From Pezizomycotina sp. ARF18 (taxonomy: Eukaryota > Ascomycota): a DNA stretch of 64,000 nucleotides. Position numbers and translations under genes: made by a program. The notes beneath the pieces are model-generated. The model ran no database searches and was not told the DNA's origin. It worked only from the letters and a program-made list of their open reading frames with translations. Shown piece after piece: positions 1 to 12,623 of this stretch. Each line of letters starts with the position of its first letter. The first letter of the stretch is position 1. The DNA lies in the NCBI GenBank assembly GCA_002224055.1, contig AZLU01000126.1, positions 34,670 to 98,669 on the forward strand, in the 5' to 3' direction.

Positions 1-136
1 CAATCTAATATCTACTCATCTATATATCATCCATGGCCGGCACTCGTTCCAGTCCACCAACACCCCCGCCACCCGCGCGAGATCTTAGGGCTTAGGACCG
101 TCAAAGGGCCTCGTAAATGAGACGGGTATAGTATGC

Positions 137-1294
137 ATGCGCTGGTTACGTATGCTAGCGAGAATCGAGGAGGTTAGAAGGGTTTTTAGGCGGACCATGA
201 GGAGGGCTTTGCCGGAGGAAAGCGAGACGAGGAAGAGGAGCAGCCGGTGCGGCACGGGACGTCGGAGAAGAATGAGAGAGGGTGGTTCGGATTTGCGGAG
301 GACACCGGCGCGCTGGGAAACGGAAAGAAGAAGAAGATACGAGGAGGAGACTCGCGGACGAAAGAGCTGCCGATATCATCGCCTAAGAAAGCAAAGAGGG
401 CGGCAGCAACCTCCGCGGCCGGCCCTGTCACCCCGCCGGGTTCCCCAAACCCACGCTTGCTGTGAAGATACATCTGGACCCACCTCGGATAGCAGCACCG
501 TGCTGGACTCGGATTCGGCGGCAGAAGGGCATGAAGACGGCGAGTTCGAGAGGATTTGAACGCTCGACAGAAGGCTCGGTTGCCAGCCAAGATAGCCGTC
601 GTAATTTCTCTTAAAGGATAATTGAAAAACGCATGGCGAGGAAACGAAAATTAGATTTGAACTTGCTGCTAGATATTATCTGCCCCGTGCATCTGTATCA
701 GAATATTTAGATCGTGAACCTTTTCCTATAATATTATAACTAGGTAGGTACGATTCACAGTTACAGTACCTAGTTCCGGTAAGGTGTATCCTGCGGCCTT
801 TTTATGGGGGAGTTGCTTGACGCTATAGAGAGGTCCGCTACTACGTGTATGGAGGATTTAATGGTCGCCGGACAGGAGAAAAGAGAACGTGGCCGGCTGG
901 AATGTGAATTCGAAGCACAGGAACCAATAGACGAAGCGGATAAACAGAAGTTAGAAAGGTATTAATATGCAGGTGAAGGCGAAGGATGATACTGGTCCCG
1001 GAAGAAGAAGAAGAAAGCGACGACTCCCATTCGACAATTACATAAAAGCAGCGACGAACTTCTACGTATCCGCCGACCCGCAGGTGGATAGTTCTAAAAG
1101 TCAGGGAGGAATTGACGAACCTAGAAACTGAGAGGCGCTACTACGACTGCCGCAGAAGACTTAAAAGGATAGCGGATGAAAGAGTTGCCTGGGACTCCCG
1201 GAAGAAAGTGGAGGAGGCCGGCAGGCTAGCTCAGCAGCGAATAGCAAGGATACTCCAGATCCAGATAAGGAGGAGAGGGGGACGAAGAAGATGA
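137..1294 (+). other. Unrecognised Lys/Arg/Glu-rich coding remnants
   Basis: Overlapping short plus-strand frames with strongly charged composition; no domain is recognised. One frame near 385-450 reads a basic and Ala-rich stretch (SPKKAKRAAATSAAGP) that resembles KKQKAAASAAEP in the gene at 2.8-4.0 kb. A second stretch near 1000-1030 reads an acidic EEEEESDD segment, again like the tail of that gene (EEEESD). The region could hold one or two frame-broken paralogues of that gene, or low-complexity sequence with chance frames. No start codon or splice site could be chosen with confidence. From 1300 to 2190 nothing is recognised. Confidence 0.2.
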
Positions 1295-2200
1295 AAGGGG
1301 TTTGGGATCGTTTTGAACCCTCCAGGAGAAGGCTCGGCTACTGTCCAAGATGGCAGTCTTCGTTCCTTATGGAGAGATTGATTGACAAGAGGCGAAGTCG
1401 GATGATTATATACTGTATTTAATCGATTCGACAATATGCAATAAGAGGGATCCGGGGGGATACTTGTATATATTTCAAGCAAACCGTGATTCGTATCAAT
1501 AACCAGAGTGTCACTTTTTTTTTTTTTTCCTTCGGTCACTAGCTATCGACCTCTTCTTCTGGCCCGTGGATCTTGAGGCATTTATATCGGATTCCAAAGT
1601 CCAAGCTAATCCACAAATTTTCATATAAGACATTTTATACACTAGCTGATCTATCACAGCGAGATTAAGAACATTCCTTTAAATCGTTTAGATAAACGTA
1701 ACGCCCGCTATTCCACTGGGCTTTTTTTTTCAGGAACGAGCATCTTACTGGTATATTAAAACCGTATTCGATCTCATGATCAATTGTTAACTTGAAGTGG
1801 AAAAAAAACTCTCCTTTTTGTTTTTTTTTTTCTCTGCCATTTTGTTTCTGAGTATGTACGCGTTTATATTATCAAAATTTCCAACTCCAATTCACGAAGG
1901 GGCACCAAGGGGTGGGGGTTCCATACCGCAAAAGCGTCGTTTATGCTTTCAAAACCCTGGACAAAAAAATACGGAAAGCGTCTGCGACGTTTGAAGGTGA
2001 GACAAAGAAAGAAACATTAACTATAACGCCTTTCTTTCAAGCCGATGCTCCTACATATTAACTGGCCTGTGATGCCTGATGAGGGCATCGTCAGGGCCGT
2101 TGCGTTTCTACTACCTCTAAACAGTTTGTCATATATTTGTGGGTTGCGAAGGGATGGAATACGGAGAGAAAGGAAGAAAAGTAGGTTGGAGAATAAATTA

Positions 2201-2218
2201 AGTAAAAATAAAAATAAA

Positions 2219-2249
<31 letters not shown>

Positions 2250-2273
2250 TAAAAAAAAAAAAAAAAAAAAAAA

Positions 2274-2326
<53 letters not shown>

Positions 2327-2407
2327 AAAAAAATAAAAAAAAAAAAAAAAAATAAAAAAAAAAATAAATAAAAAAAAAATAAAAATAAAAAAAATTAAAA
2401 AAAAAAA
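2201..2407. repeat. A-rich simple repeat (AAAAT-type and poly-A)
   Basis: About 200 bases that are almost entirely A with interspersed T, starting as an AAAAT/AAAAAT pattern and continuing as long A runs. It gives spurious poly-Lys and poly-Phe reading frames on the two strands. Its exact length cannot be trusted, because homopolymers of this kind are often miscounted. Confidence 0.9.
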
Positions 2408-2824
2408 GAGGCAGTAAATTTTTTAAAACCCTTTTTTTTCTTCTCTTCACCCACAATTCAAAAAGCTCACAACTTGAGAGATCTCACCATACACCAGTAA
2501 CGACAGCGACAAAAATCAAACAGAACAAACAACACCAACAATAAAGAACAAAAAACACCTTAACACTTTCGCGACACCCACCCGCTGCACATATTCATTC
2601 CATCGCTTTTTTTTTTTAACAACTCATCAAACGCAACCCCAACTTTCAAAGCACCTTAAATCATTCCTAAAAAGGGCGAAAAAAGACCGTTGAACGGATG
2701 ACAAGCAGTTCTTCCCGCCCGCACCGACGTCTTCGACGCCGCAGAGGCAATTTTCCCCCGCGCCCCGTCACGGTCGCCGTAATTTACCCCGACGATCCCG
2801 GCGAGCACCTCCTGTGAAAAAGGG

Positions 2825-4006
2825 TTGGAGACATTCACGGACTTCCTCGCCACACTCGGCCGTCAGGACTTCGAAAAGCTAGCGAAAGATATCTCCGCCA
2901 CCCGCGGGATCTCCGAGGGGTTAGTCGCCTCCTGCTTCGCTCCCTCCGCGGCGCCCGACGTTCACGTAAATGACGCCGGCTTCACCGTCGACGTACGGCA
3001 GATCCCCCGACCCCCGCCGACGGCACAAAGCCCGCGAATACCTTTGCCCACTCCGGGATGCCGCCAAAGGATACATGCTTCTTCTTCTCTTCCGGGTCCG
3101 TATACCGCTTCAGCCCTCGAGGTAACGATTTACTACCGCCCCCGCAAGCGCACCGGTAGCAACAACAGCGCGGAGATGAACGACGCCGTTGCCCGCGATG
3201 CCAGCCCACGGATACTTTGTCGTTACCGCTTCCAGTATGCACGCGCTCTTGGCGCAGTCCGTCGTCGCGGTCGAGGATCTCAAGGCGCCGTCCTCGGCGC
3301 GACAGGAGGAGGGGCTTCGGGGAGGCGGAAGAGAAGAGCTACTGCGGCGGAGGAGGAGCAGGAGACAAGAAGCGAAGAAGCGGCGGCGGCGATCCTACGA
3401 TAAAGCAGGAGGACAAGGATGGAGGCGGAGATACTAAACAGGACGTCTCGGAAGACGGCGGTAACCCAGAGATGAATAAGAAGGGGAAAAAGAAGAGACA
3501 AGAAAGACAGAAAGAGAGGGAGAAGGAGAAGGAGAAGGTGACAAAAGATAAGAAGGATAAGAAGGATAAGAAGAAGGAAAAGGTCTTGAGGAAGACGGAA
3601 GCTCGGATGAGTCCACGCAGACTAGCTCCTCTGAAGGCGCGATGACAGCGCCGGCGGCGACACAGGGCGGTGGTGGTGGCGACGGCACAGGCGGCGCTGC
3701 TGGTAACGGCTCTAAAGGACCATTCTTGGCTCATCGAAGAGCGCTCGTTATCATAGCAGAACGAGAAAGAGGAGCGCGGCTGATGAGATACAACGTCCTC
3801 CCCGAAAGAAACAGAAGGCAGCAGCCTCCGCAGCCGAGCCGTTACCCCCCCCCCCCCCCCCCCCCCGGAGCTCGCTCGTCATCCTAGCTATCGCCCGCAG
3901 CAGAGGATCAGTTCTTCATCTCCGACCGCGTCTGGAAAGCAAATCCTCGGTGGCCCTCCGACGGAAGAAGAGGAAAGCGACCCTGGAGCCGAGCCTCAAT
4001 TATGAA
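2825..4006 (+). CDS. Unrecognised protein, conserved-looking N-terminal part and charged tail
   Basis: Codon composition turns GC-rich here and a 192-residue frame starts at 2825 (METFTDFLATLGRQDFEKLA). An alternative frame around 3050-3110 reads KDTCFFFSSGSVYRF, which looks more protein-like than the main frame at that point, so at least one frame change is likely. Between 3300 and 3640 the product becomes Lys/Glu/Gly-rich with KDKKDKKDKKK runs. The end carries KKQKAAASAAEP followed by a proline run encoded by a 22-base C tract, then EEEESD. The basic and acidic tail suggests a nuclear or nucleic-acid-associated protein, but this is inference only. Family not recognised. It lies upstream of het-c on the same strand. 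Confidence 0.4.
3845..3866. repeat. Poly-C tract (22 C)
   Basis: Uninterrupted run of 22 C inside the tail of the unrecognised gene, where it would encode a proline run. The frame through it depends on the exact count. Confidence 0.95.
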
Positions 4007-4695
4007 GAATGGCTCGCCTGTTGGCCGACATGGCTGTCACGATTCCAATCATGATCTATCATGTGATTAAAAAACGAAAGGTGTTAAATGCCAATATTAG
4101 ACAACTTCCCGCCAATTCACGAAGATGTTTTTTTTATTTGTATATATCCGATAACCGCTTTACAAGAGATTGCTACAAAGAGAAAAAAAAAAAAAGAAAG
4201 AAAAAGGGAATGCGCTCTGCTATGATCAAAAAACTTCCGGATCGCGAGATATAGATGCCTGTCGAGCAAGAATCACCAGCCACTTTATCTATACGGCACT
4301 AACCACATTCACTACGCCACGTCCTCTTTTGTCTACGTGGGAGTTGATAACAGCGGCTCTTTTGCTCCGTCCACTAAAATAGAAGCAACTGCGAAGTAAT
4401 TAAATAAATAAATATATATCACCAATCAACGGCGACCGCAAAATTTTCTTCTCTTTCTTCAGTTTCAACAACTCCTCTGCTCACCCCCTTCTAATTCATT
4501 CTCTCTGAGTATCACGGCCCTCTGTCTTCTTCAAAGCTTATATATCTTATAGCAATGGCTCGATTCTGACACTACCACTGCTGTGTAACCCTTAAAGCGC
4601 CTTTCAACGACATTTGTGGCGATCCCACTTGGCGCCCCCCAAAGACCTGAACCGCTCAACGCAGTTATCTAAACCACCCCCCCCAGGGCGGCCAC
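4007..4695. other. No gene recognised; upstream region of het-c
   Basis: Mixed-composition sequence with several A or T runs and CT-rich stretches near 4440-4540, as is common in fungal promoters. No coding similarity was seen on either strand. Confidence 0.5.
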
Positions 4696-7188
4696 ATGCC
4701 CGGTTCAACACCGCCCTTCTCCCCTTCTCCCCTTCCCCACCATCCTCCTCCTCCTCCTCTTCATCACAACAGCACACGCTTCGGCGCCGGTTCCATACCC
4801 CCTCATCCCCGTGAAGGGTACAAACTGGCTGCACGGCGACATAACATCCGTCTCCTCTCCATCCCCAAATCCACGTCCTCCAAGGCCAACTTCTCCGACC
4901 ACGACGTCCGCGTGATCTACTTCGGTTCCTGGCTGCGCGACCTCTCGCAGGTGATCGACGCGGGGGTGCTCCGACTGGTCCCGAAGCCGTCGCGCGCGCC
5001 GTAATAGGCGTTTTGGGGTATGTTGAATTTGGGTCTGCGACCGGCGAGTTTGAGGTTACGAAGAGCGGCTGGGTGCTTATAGACACGAAGAGCACATTGA
5101 TAATACAAAGGGGTATGAGACTGAAGGGAACGCGGAGTTAGATTCACGGTTGAGGACGTCGGGATGAGAAAGAATGGGAAGTAGACCACGACAACGGCAT
5201 GCTAAACCTCGTCGCCAGCCCCCACGCCGTCGAATTACCGCCGCAGGATACATACGCCGTACGCTCTCAAAATGCATAAAATCGGCCGCGAAGGCCGCCG
5301 CAAAGACGACCCGAAGATGGTGTACGAGAGTTATATTCTTCTCGTGGCGTACTACACGTTCTCGACGACTTCGCGGCGCACTCGAATTACGTCGAATTGG
5401 CGATGCACTTGCTGGGGGAAACGGGTGTTTTTGTATACGGGGATAAAGCGGTAAAGGTTGGCCGGAGGGGCGGCAGATCGCGCCGGTCGTTACGGGGACG
5501 TTCGGGACGGAGATCTTTGGCATTCGCTGTTGGGACGTTAATGATAAGGCGGCGACGCAGGGGATTGAGCACCCGCAGACTAGCCTTGCGGACCTTGAAG
5601 ACGTACGAAAACACACCTCCACTTCCCTAGTTCTTCCCGTTCATTTATATATTAGCTCTTGAGGAAACGAAGTATACTAACGACTATGATATTCTGTTTT
5701 GTTTTAGAGACTCAAAGACGCCCGCGGTAACATCGGCGACACTTCCACATCCCTCCTGGACCAGCTCTCCTCATACCGTCGGGGATAATACCATCCGGCC
5801 TGCGCGATTACATCATGGGCATAACGCAGTCCTCCGAGGAACTCAAGCAGCAAGAGGGAACAGCGCCGCAGGAGGACGAAGCGCACAGGAAACATATTGA
5901 TGAGGAAGTACGAAAGCTCGAGCTGCGCGAGGAGAAAGAGCGGCCGGGGCACCATCATCATCGGAGACATCCTTCGCACCACGACGACGAAGCAAAACAC
6001 GAAGGGGATGTGAGTGAGAAGATTGGAGGGGCAAGTGATGAAGAACACGAACACATGGCCTTCGGATCACCGAACCACTCCACTCCCCTCTACTTCTTCG
6101 GGCGAAGAATCAGTACCATTATCGAACCTAGCGTGGTCGACAACAGACCTCCTCGACGAATCTAACACGGCGTGGGATTACATCTCCAACGCGCCCTCCG
6201 AGTTTTTATCGAACGTGAAACCGATACTAGAATTGCGCGATACCATTTCGTCCGCTATTTCATCCGCCTCCCCCCTCATTATCACTACCGACACTTATTC
6301 CAGGTGATTTCGACTTCGATTTCGATATTATACAAAGGATTTCGAAAGCGGTGGATAGCGCGACGTTCAGCTTTTTGAGTCCGTATATGTTGCCGGTGGT
6401 GCAGAAGTTGCGGGAGACGTTGACGGTGGCGAGCCATGATATGTTGGATAAAGAGGGGAATCAGTTCGACGTATTCCGCGCTGACTCTACGTCACTCTGC
6501 CCTTCACATAGTTTACTGAGCAAAGACCATTTTACGAATGTACTACAGCATCCCGCCGGGCTCGTAGCGACGGTAATGACGCAACTCGCCGTCCGCGCCG
6601 TCGTCGAAGCGTGGGAGGCTGATACTACCCCCACGACGGCGAAGAAGAAGAAGGGAAGCACGAGAGGGAGTACACGCGCCTCTTCCGCTCTTTCGCCGGC
6701 GTCGATAATGCCTCCGCCAAACACTCGGAAGAAGAGGAGGAGCTAGACCCCGCAGCGGAAAAATGCATCGACTTCGTAATCAGCGCCCTGCACCACCCGT
6801 ACTACGTCCACACTCACCACTCCTCGAAGAATAAAATGCAATCCGAAATGCTCCGCGTCGTTAAAAATGGTGGGCGGCGCAACCGTCGTCTCGCAAGCGC
6901 GAATTGCGGCACGTGCTATCCAAAGACGGCGTAGAACGCGGTTTGAATCATAGAGCGTCGCCGGAAGGGCAGTTGAAGGGCCATTGGATAGTGGAGGATA
7001 ACGCGCCGGTGTTGGAGGGGTTGCACGGGTGGAGTTGGAGGAGGTGGAAGAAGGCGCGGGAAGGGAGGGGAGTGTTTTGGGGGATGTTATGGATGTTGTA
7101 CAGGGTGTTAGGAGGGATCCGGTGGGGAGCTGCTGGAGGTTTGTTAGTGGGGTTGTTAAGGGGAGGTTACGGCGGCGGGGCTGTGTAG
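4696..7188 (+). CDS. het-c: HET-C-like heterokaryon incompatibility protein (Neurospora het-c type)
   Basis: Successive plus-strand frames match the HET-C family in order. Near 4815 is GTNWLHGDI, near 4905 VRVIYFGSWLRDLSQVID, near 5300 a segment ending VLDDFAAHSNYVELAM, then FVYGDKAVKV. Near 6225 is PILELRD, and near 6350-6600 the strongly typical SLLSKDHFTNVLQHPAG. Near 6780 is a histidine pair in SALHHPYYVH, and near 6905 VLSKDGVERGLNH. A His-rich insert (HHHHRRH) lies near 5960. One clean intron spans 5603-5707, giving SLADLED/RLKDARGN. In Neurospora crassa this plasma-membrane-associated protein controls heterokaryon incompatibility together with pin-c; it is unrelated to Podospora het-C. 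The span holds roughly eight frame changes, so the gene is either broken or poorly sequenced. The tail after 7100 is Gly-rich. No HET-domain partner gene is adjacent. Confidence 0.85.
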
Positions 7189-8606
7189 GGATGGGGTGGA
7201 GACCGTGAAGGGGGTTGTGGAGGAGGCGGTTTGGGGACAGGGGAGGGAGAAGGTAGGGGGAGAAGGGATGAGCTATGATTTGATGATGATGACCTTTGCT
7301 TTCTGTTTGGAGTGTGAGAGATGATGATTGAGCATATTTCGTCATGCGAGCGTTAATGGTAATTGTCTATAGTATGATACGTTCAAGCACACGATGTAGT
7401 ACGTTTTTCTCACATCTTAAAAGGCAAATCTGTCCAATTGCAATTCATTTGTTCTTATTCCAAATGCCGTTGAACAATCTCCTCCGTACTTCGGCGTCTG
7501 GAAGTAATCGGGCATGTCAGTGTGACGATATCAATGGGAATGCACATGCGGCCCCACTTGAAATTTTTCGCGGCCTGTTCTCCTACGATCGTGAAGGCTG
7601 AGAGTTCAAATTCCAACCCGATTGAAATACATCGTCCTTACTTTCATGACCATCTATATTTCGCTCGTTGAAGAAAAGAGACAGTGAACTTTGAGAATCG
7701 GCGATGCCGTGCTACGAAGGGTGGCGGCTCGGACTCTATGCGGAGATCGGCTCCGGGTTTCCGTAAATGAGCTACAAAAAGCCCGATTCCTTATTTGCAA
7801 AGGTCGCAGAAAGCCTCATTACCGCAGAGGTGTTTTATAACCAATCACGGTAGATTTACTTCGAGTTAGTTCTTTTAAAGTCTCTCCTTAGTGCCTTCTA
7901 AGCATTTCTAACGTTTTACCCCGAACCATAGTTGACCTTTTCTATTCGGAGGGCCTTTAAACGATGTATTGTAACGAACGATGCGCAGCTGGACTGTTTT
8001 GTAATTTTTGGGGGGCCGCATACTGAGGCCTCGATGGTTGGCTATCAGCCTTCGGGGCTGGCATCGGGGGGTGCTGGAGGAAGGTAGTTTCCGGCCTTCA
8101 ACAACAATTCAGAAAAATATTTCACCATACCATTTGGGATTGAAAATATCTCAGAAAGAAACATCTCGGTGGCACATTCCGTTTTGTTTGTATGCTCTCT
8201 AGTGAGCGGATAGATATCCCGTCTGCAAAAGTGGCTTTTTTGAATCTACGAGACGTTGAGGGCTGAATAGGTCCAGGTTCTCCTCCGTGGGGGTTTGCTT
8301 GCAATACATCGTCGATCGAAGAGCAAGTCCGGCGCCATATGCTAGGACCTTGCTCTAGCGCGTGTTTGGATTCAGTAAAAGCCTTTTATATCATGTCGTT
8401 CTGGTGAGTCGTTTAAAGTCTTTATCTTTGTATCGATTGAGAACCTTCCATCTGGCATATATAAAGAGCCTCGTGTGCCTCGAAGCTTTACCAGCATCAA
8501 CACCGCTCAATACAGTCCCAGCATCGAAAAGCAACAGCATAACCGCAGTAAATACTCCCACCCTTCATTACTCCCGCTTCATCCCTACGCTTACCGTCTT
8601 GCAATC
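7189..8606. other. No gene recognised
   Basis: About 1.4 kb between het-c and the phospholipase-D-fold gene. Short frames show no family resemblance. The last 130 bases before 8607 are rich in CA and CT and probably hold the promoter and 5' leader of the downstream gene. Confidence 0.5.
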
Positions 8607-10911
8607 ATGAGTTCCCTTCAAGACCTCGAGAAGGCACTCGAATACATCGACACCTGGTTCCACGTCGACAGCCCTTCATCAAGCAGTCTTGGGCCGACTG
8701 GTGGCCAACACCGGCGTTAAACACCAGTTCAAGGGTCTCTCCTACGATCTGACATACAACCAATCTCTCGGCGTCCCCAATGGCACGGCCGCCAACGATC
8801 CCGGTTGCAAATTCATCGTGACACAGCCGTTCGACTTCGGTAACTGGCCTTCCAACGCCACTGTCACAGCGCAGAACTCCGAACCAGCCCAAGGTCACGG
8901 CGCGCTGCAAACCGCCTTCAAGCCGTCCTCAGGCGCGGCGTCGAGATGTGGAAAGCCGACCCCGAAGCAACGAAGACTACGGCGATAAACCGCGGACCTC
9001 TTCATCGATATCCTCAGCCTCAAAGACGCGCCGACGACGTTTTCTTCGTCGACGGCAGCGGCGATAAGGTTAATAGGAACGCGGTCGCGGAAGCTTTCGC
9101 GGACGTATTGAATGATGAGACTCTCGTGAACCGCAAGACTGTTAGGCCGGTTATTAGGTTTCTCTTGGGACGCAGGATCCGACCAACGTCGCGTTCTGGA
9201 TTCGCTGAAGGCGAAGTTCCAGAATATTTCTGGGATGGGGACGGGAATTCTTCCGTTAAGCACCCACTGGCGGTGTACCATGTCGGGTTTTATGCGCCGA
9301 ATTTTAAAGTGCCGTGAGTATCATACTTTGTCTGCCCAGAGTCGCCAGCATTCCGTTGCTAACTAACGTCTCGCGGTATTCCTTATAGTCAAACCGGGAA
9401 GAAGCAAGCAGATGAATTCATTGCCCAACTTGCTAAATTGGTAGCTCCTTCCATGAAGACTACCGAGGATAAAGTCAAAGGTCTCCTCGACAAGATGTTC
9501 AATGAAGGCGGTGTCCACATTAGTTGGAACCACGGCAAGATTCTCGCAGTCGGCGGTAAGACAATGATGACCGGCGGAATGAACTTCTGGCCTCACTATG
9601 CCCCGAAAGATAATAGGAAGATTATCGACATGCAGGCTGCCGTTACCGGTGACGCTGCCATCTCGGCACACAAGTACGCGAATTACTTCTGGGAGTATGT
9701 CATCTATAGATCTAATCCCTTCGAAGAAATCATCTTGTTTGCCGAGAAACTAACCGCCGACTCGTCTATGTAGTTACTTCATCCGCGGTCACAAAACCGA
9801 CACGAACTCCTTCAGCTACAGCCTTCCCCTGACGGCCAACGGCACCGACAAGAACAATAAACCCCTCGGGAAACAGTGGGTCTCAACACAAAATCCACCG
9901 ATATACCCATGTTCACACACACCAAACCCGCACACTCCGCGTCCGAACAGGGTGCCATCCCGGTCCTCTGCGTCTCACGTCTGGGTGACTGGCACGGCGG
10001 CAACTTCGACCTCGACTACCCTGTCCAGATCTTCGACGCCATGCGCGACGTCCTGCTTAACGCTTGGTTTCCCCTGTTCCAGCGGATATGGCGAAGGCCG
10101 ATCGCAAGCTTATTAAGGAGTTTATTGCTACGCTTACGGATATTGCGGACGACGGGAAGTACTTCAAGATGCTAACGCAGACGTTGGGTTACTCGCCGGC
10201 GGCGTGGGCGAGCCGGTACGCGAGGATCTGGGCTGTGACCAACGCGAAGAAGAGCGTCCGCGTTAGTAATCAGATGATCGTGGATACGCTGCAGATGGGT
10301 GACGGGGCGTTTGTGGGGGTTAAGAATCAGGCGAACGAGAGTCTGAAGAGTAATTGGGATGGAGCTTTGGTGCATACGGTAAGCACACTAATCACTCTAC
10401 ATCGTCTTCTTTCAAGTTTTATGCGATATGCTGAATTTTCATATGTGTAGATCTCCTCCTAGCCTTCGCTCGCGTGCTGTACAACCTCCGCAACGACACC
10501 AACAAAGAAAATGGCGTCTTCATCGTCCTCGCATCCCATGGCAAGACCTTCACGGGTGATCAAGCGTGGCCGGTGACTGGTCTGATAAGACTGCCGCCAA
10601 GGTTATCCGCGACCGCACCCAGCTCCTCATGATGGTCTGGACGACTCTCTGTCTGCAGATGACTGCCTCGGTATCATTAACAAGAAATTACACCTGAGCC
10701 GTGTGGATGATACGCACGGTGTCAATGTTATACATACTAAGACGTGCTGCGTGGATGAGAAGCTGCTTTATGTCGGCAGCGATAATTTGTACCGAGCTAT
10801 AACGAGGAGCACGGCGTGTGGGTTGATGATGTGGGCGCTGTTAAGTCCTGGCGCGAGGGGTTCTGGGATGGGCTGTGGAGGGATACGAAGCCGAAGGATA
10901 ACGAGGTGTGA
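8607..10911 (+). CDS. Phospholipase D-fold (PLDc) protein
   Basis: The ATG at 8607 opens MSSLQDLEKALEYIDTWFHV. The first PLDc motif, at 9531, reads HGKILAVGGKTMMTGG with WNHGK context; the second, at 10733-10756, reads HTKTCCVDEKLLYVGSDNLY. The second fits HxKx4D exactly. The first has H and K but Gly where Asp is expected. Two introns are clean: 9314-9388 (GTGAGT...TATAG), joining KVP to QTGKK, and 10379-10450 (GTAAGC...GTGTAG). The stop is at 10909-10911 after WRDTKPKDNEV. PLD enzymes hydrolyse phosphodiester bonds through a phosphohistidine intermediate that needs both HKD motifs; the family also contains inactive members. Several frame changes occur between 8690 and 9000 and after 10480, with conserved sequence continuing on each side. 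Substrate cannot be told from sequence. Confidence 0.8.
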
Positions 10912-11610
10912 GGACGCAAGAATTTCATTAGGCTTCATCAAGAAGATATCGCTCTGGCTTATTTCGTTTGTTAACCGCTCATCTTTCAGGTCTTTCATTG
11001 TTTTCTTACTTTGTAACTATTTACCTATCTTGCTGTCGTGATGCTTTCACGCTACTCTTTGGCTGGTGGTCTTGAATCTCACTCTGCACATAAACCTGGC
11101 GAGTGGACACGTCTGGACTTCAGTTCCATTGTCAAGCATTATATTCCTTTGAAGTATATATACAAAAGTTTAAAGGCCTTTCTAGTGGTCTACTGCAAGT
11201 AGTTGACTGGTGCTGTCGCTCTACATACTATGAAGTATACAAACTGTAGACCCTTTCTAATGGTCGAAGCGCTCTCTTACACCATGCGTTGATGTTATAG
11301 CGTCGACACCGGCATTTGGTCCGGCGGGAATAGGCGAATCCTAAACGATAAATCCTAAACATCCTACGCGGGATCCACTAAGTGGGCACTGGAATCCCAA
11401 ACATCACACATTTATAAACGAGATTTGAAAACCAAGACTGCGAACTAGGCACTTTCTTCCTTAAGATTCTTTCATTTCGCCTTGCGAAGTCCTAAAATTA
11501 ACTTGTTTTATCCTATTTGTTAAGTGCATGACCATAGCGGCAACTAAAGTCTGCATTAACGCTTCTATTAAAGAAACTTACAACCTGAAGACGCAAGATC
11601 TTAAGCCAGG
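10912..11610. other. No gene recognised; diverged direct repeat
   Basis: 3' flank of the PLD gene and promoter of the dehydrogenase. It contains two similar blocks, 11151-11192 and 11232-11266, both starting GAAGTATA and both containing CCTTTCTA(G/A)TGGTC. Otherwise nothing is recognised. Confidence 0.4.
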
Positions 11611-12623
11611 ATGTCTACTACAGAGTACTCGATATCCCGGACGAAAAGATGGACTCGTTCGATTCAAGGATAAAGTCGTTGTCATCACAGGTACATTACT
11701 CCCTAGCTTCTAAGCTATTTTTCCCTCCCGGGCCCCTCCCCCTAGAAAGCTTGAACTGGTAAGTTCATCTACCGATAATCTCGCTAAGTATGCTTTGTGG
11801 ATGGGCAGGTGGCTCCTCGGGCATCGCTTTGCAACTGCCACGCTCTTTTCTTCCAAAGGCGCTCAAGTCGTTACGGCGGATGTGAACCCTCCGCTGTCCT
11901 CTATCCCAAATACCACTTTCATTCACACCGATGTAACCTCCTGGTCCGCCTCATTGCGCTCTTTGAGAAGGCTGTCTCGCTCCATGGGCACATCGATCAT
12001 GTGATTGCGAACGCGGGAATATCTCCCACGCGAATTTCCTCTCCCTTAAGCTCGATGCCGACGGGAAGCCACTCCAACCAGATGAAGCCCTCATCTCAGT
12101 CAACTTACACGGCGCGATCAACACCGCGACTCTAGGTCTCCACTACATCAAGCAAACCGGAAAGGAAGCGTAATATCACGCCTCCAGTGCTTCATACTAC
12201 TACCACGTCGCACCCGACTATTCCTTTCTAAATCCGCCGTCGTCGGATATATGCGCGGAATCGTCCCGCTTTTATACGCGCAGTACCCGGACATCCGTAT
12301 TAACTGCGTCGCGCCGCATTACACGGATACTGCGATGGCTCCGCGGATTACTTCAGAAGATGGGTATTAAAGCTCAACCTGCGGAGGCGGTGGCGAAGAG
12401 CATCCTGCTTTGTTGCGGGGATGAGAGTATGACTGGCGTGAGTATTTTTAGTAGGGGAGGGAGATATAAGGAGATTAATAGGCCGATTACGCAACTTGGA
12501 GGGGATCTGATGGATATTCCGTTTAAGGGCGTGGAGGAGGCGTGGAAGAGTTTGGGCGCGTTGGTGAGCAGAGCTAAAGGGACTGGACTTATGAAGGAGG
12601 CTGGGTGGAGGAATAGTAGATAG
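11611..12623 (+). CDS. Short-chain dehydrogenase/reductase (SDR)
   Basis: Classical SDR fold elements appear in order. RFKDKVVVITG/GSSGIA forms the Rossmann glycine motif (TGxxxGIG-like), split by a 118-nt intron at 11691-11808 (GTACAT...GGCAG). Then come VVTADVNPP (second strand), FIHTDVTSW (Asp binding adenine), IDHVIANAGIS (NAG motif), ISVNLHGAI, and near 12200 a Tyr-Ser...Ser-Lys stretch (DYS, then SKSAVVGYMRG after a frame change) that corresponds to YxxxK. Next come IRINCVAPHYTDT and a C-terminal part ending WRNSR. These enzymes oxidise or reduce alcohols and ketones with NAD(P); the overall look is of the 15-hydroxyprostaglandin-dehydrogenase-like fungal group, but the substrate is unknown. 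The chosen ATG reads MSTTEYSI. Several frame changes and one in-frame stop near 12170 interrupt the reading. It follows the PLD gene on the same strand with its own promoter space. Confidence 0.8.

Noticed and set aside
2045-2456. Lys-rich (plus) and Phe-rich (minus) reading frames
   Set aside because: They are translations of the A-rich tract and show no other coding feature.
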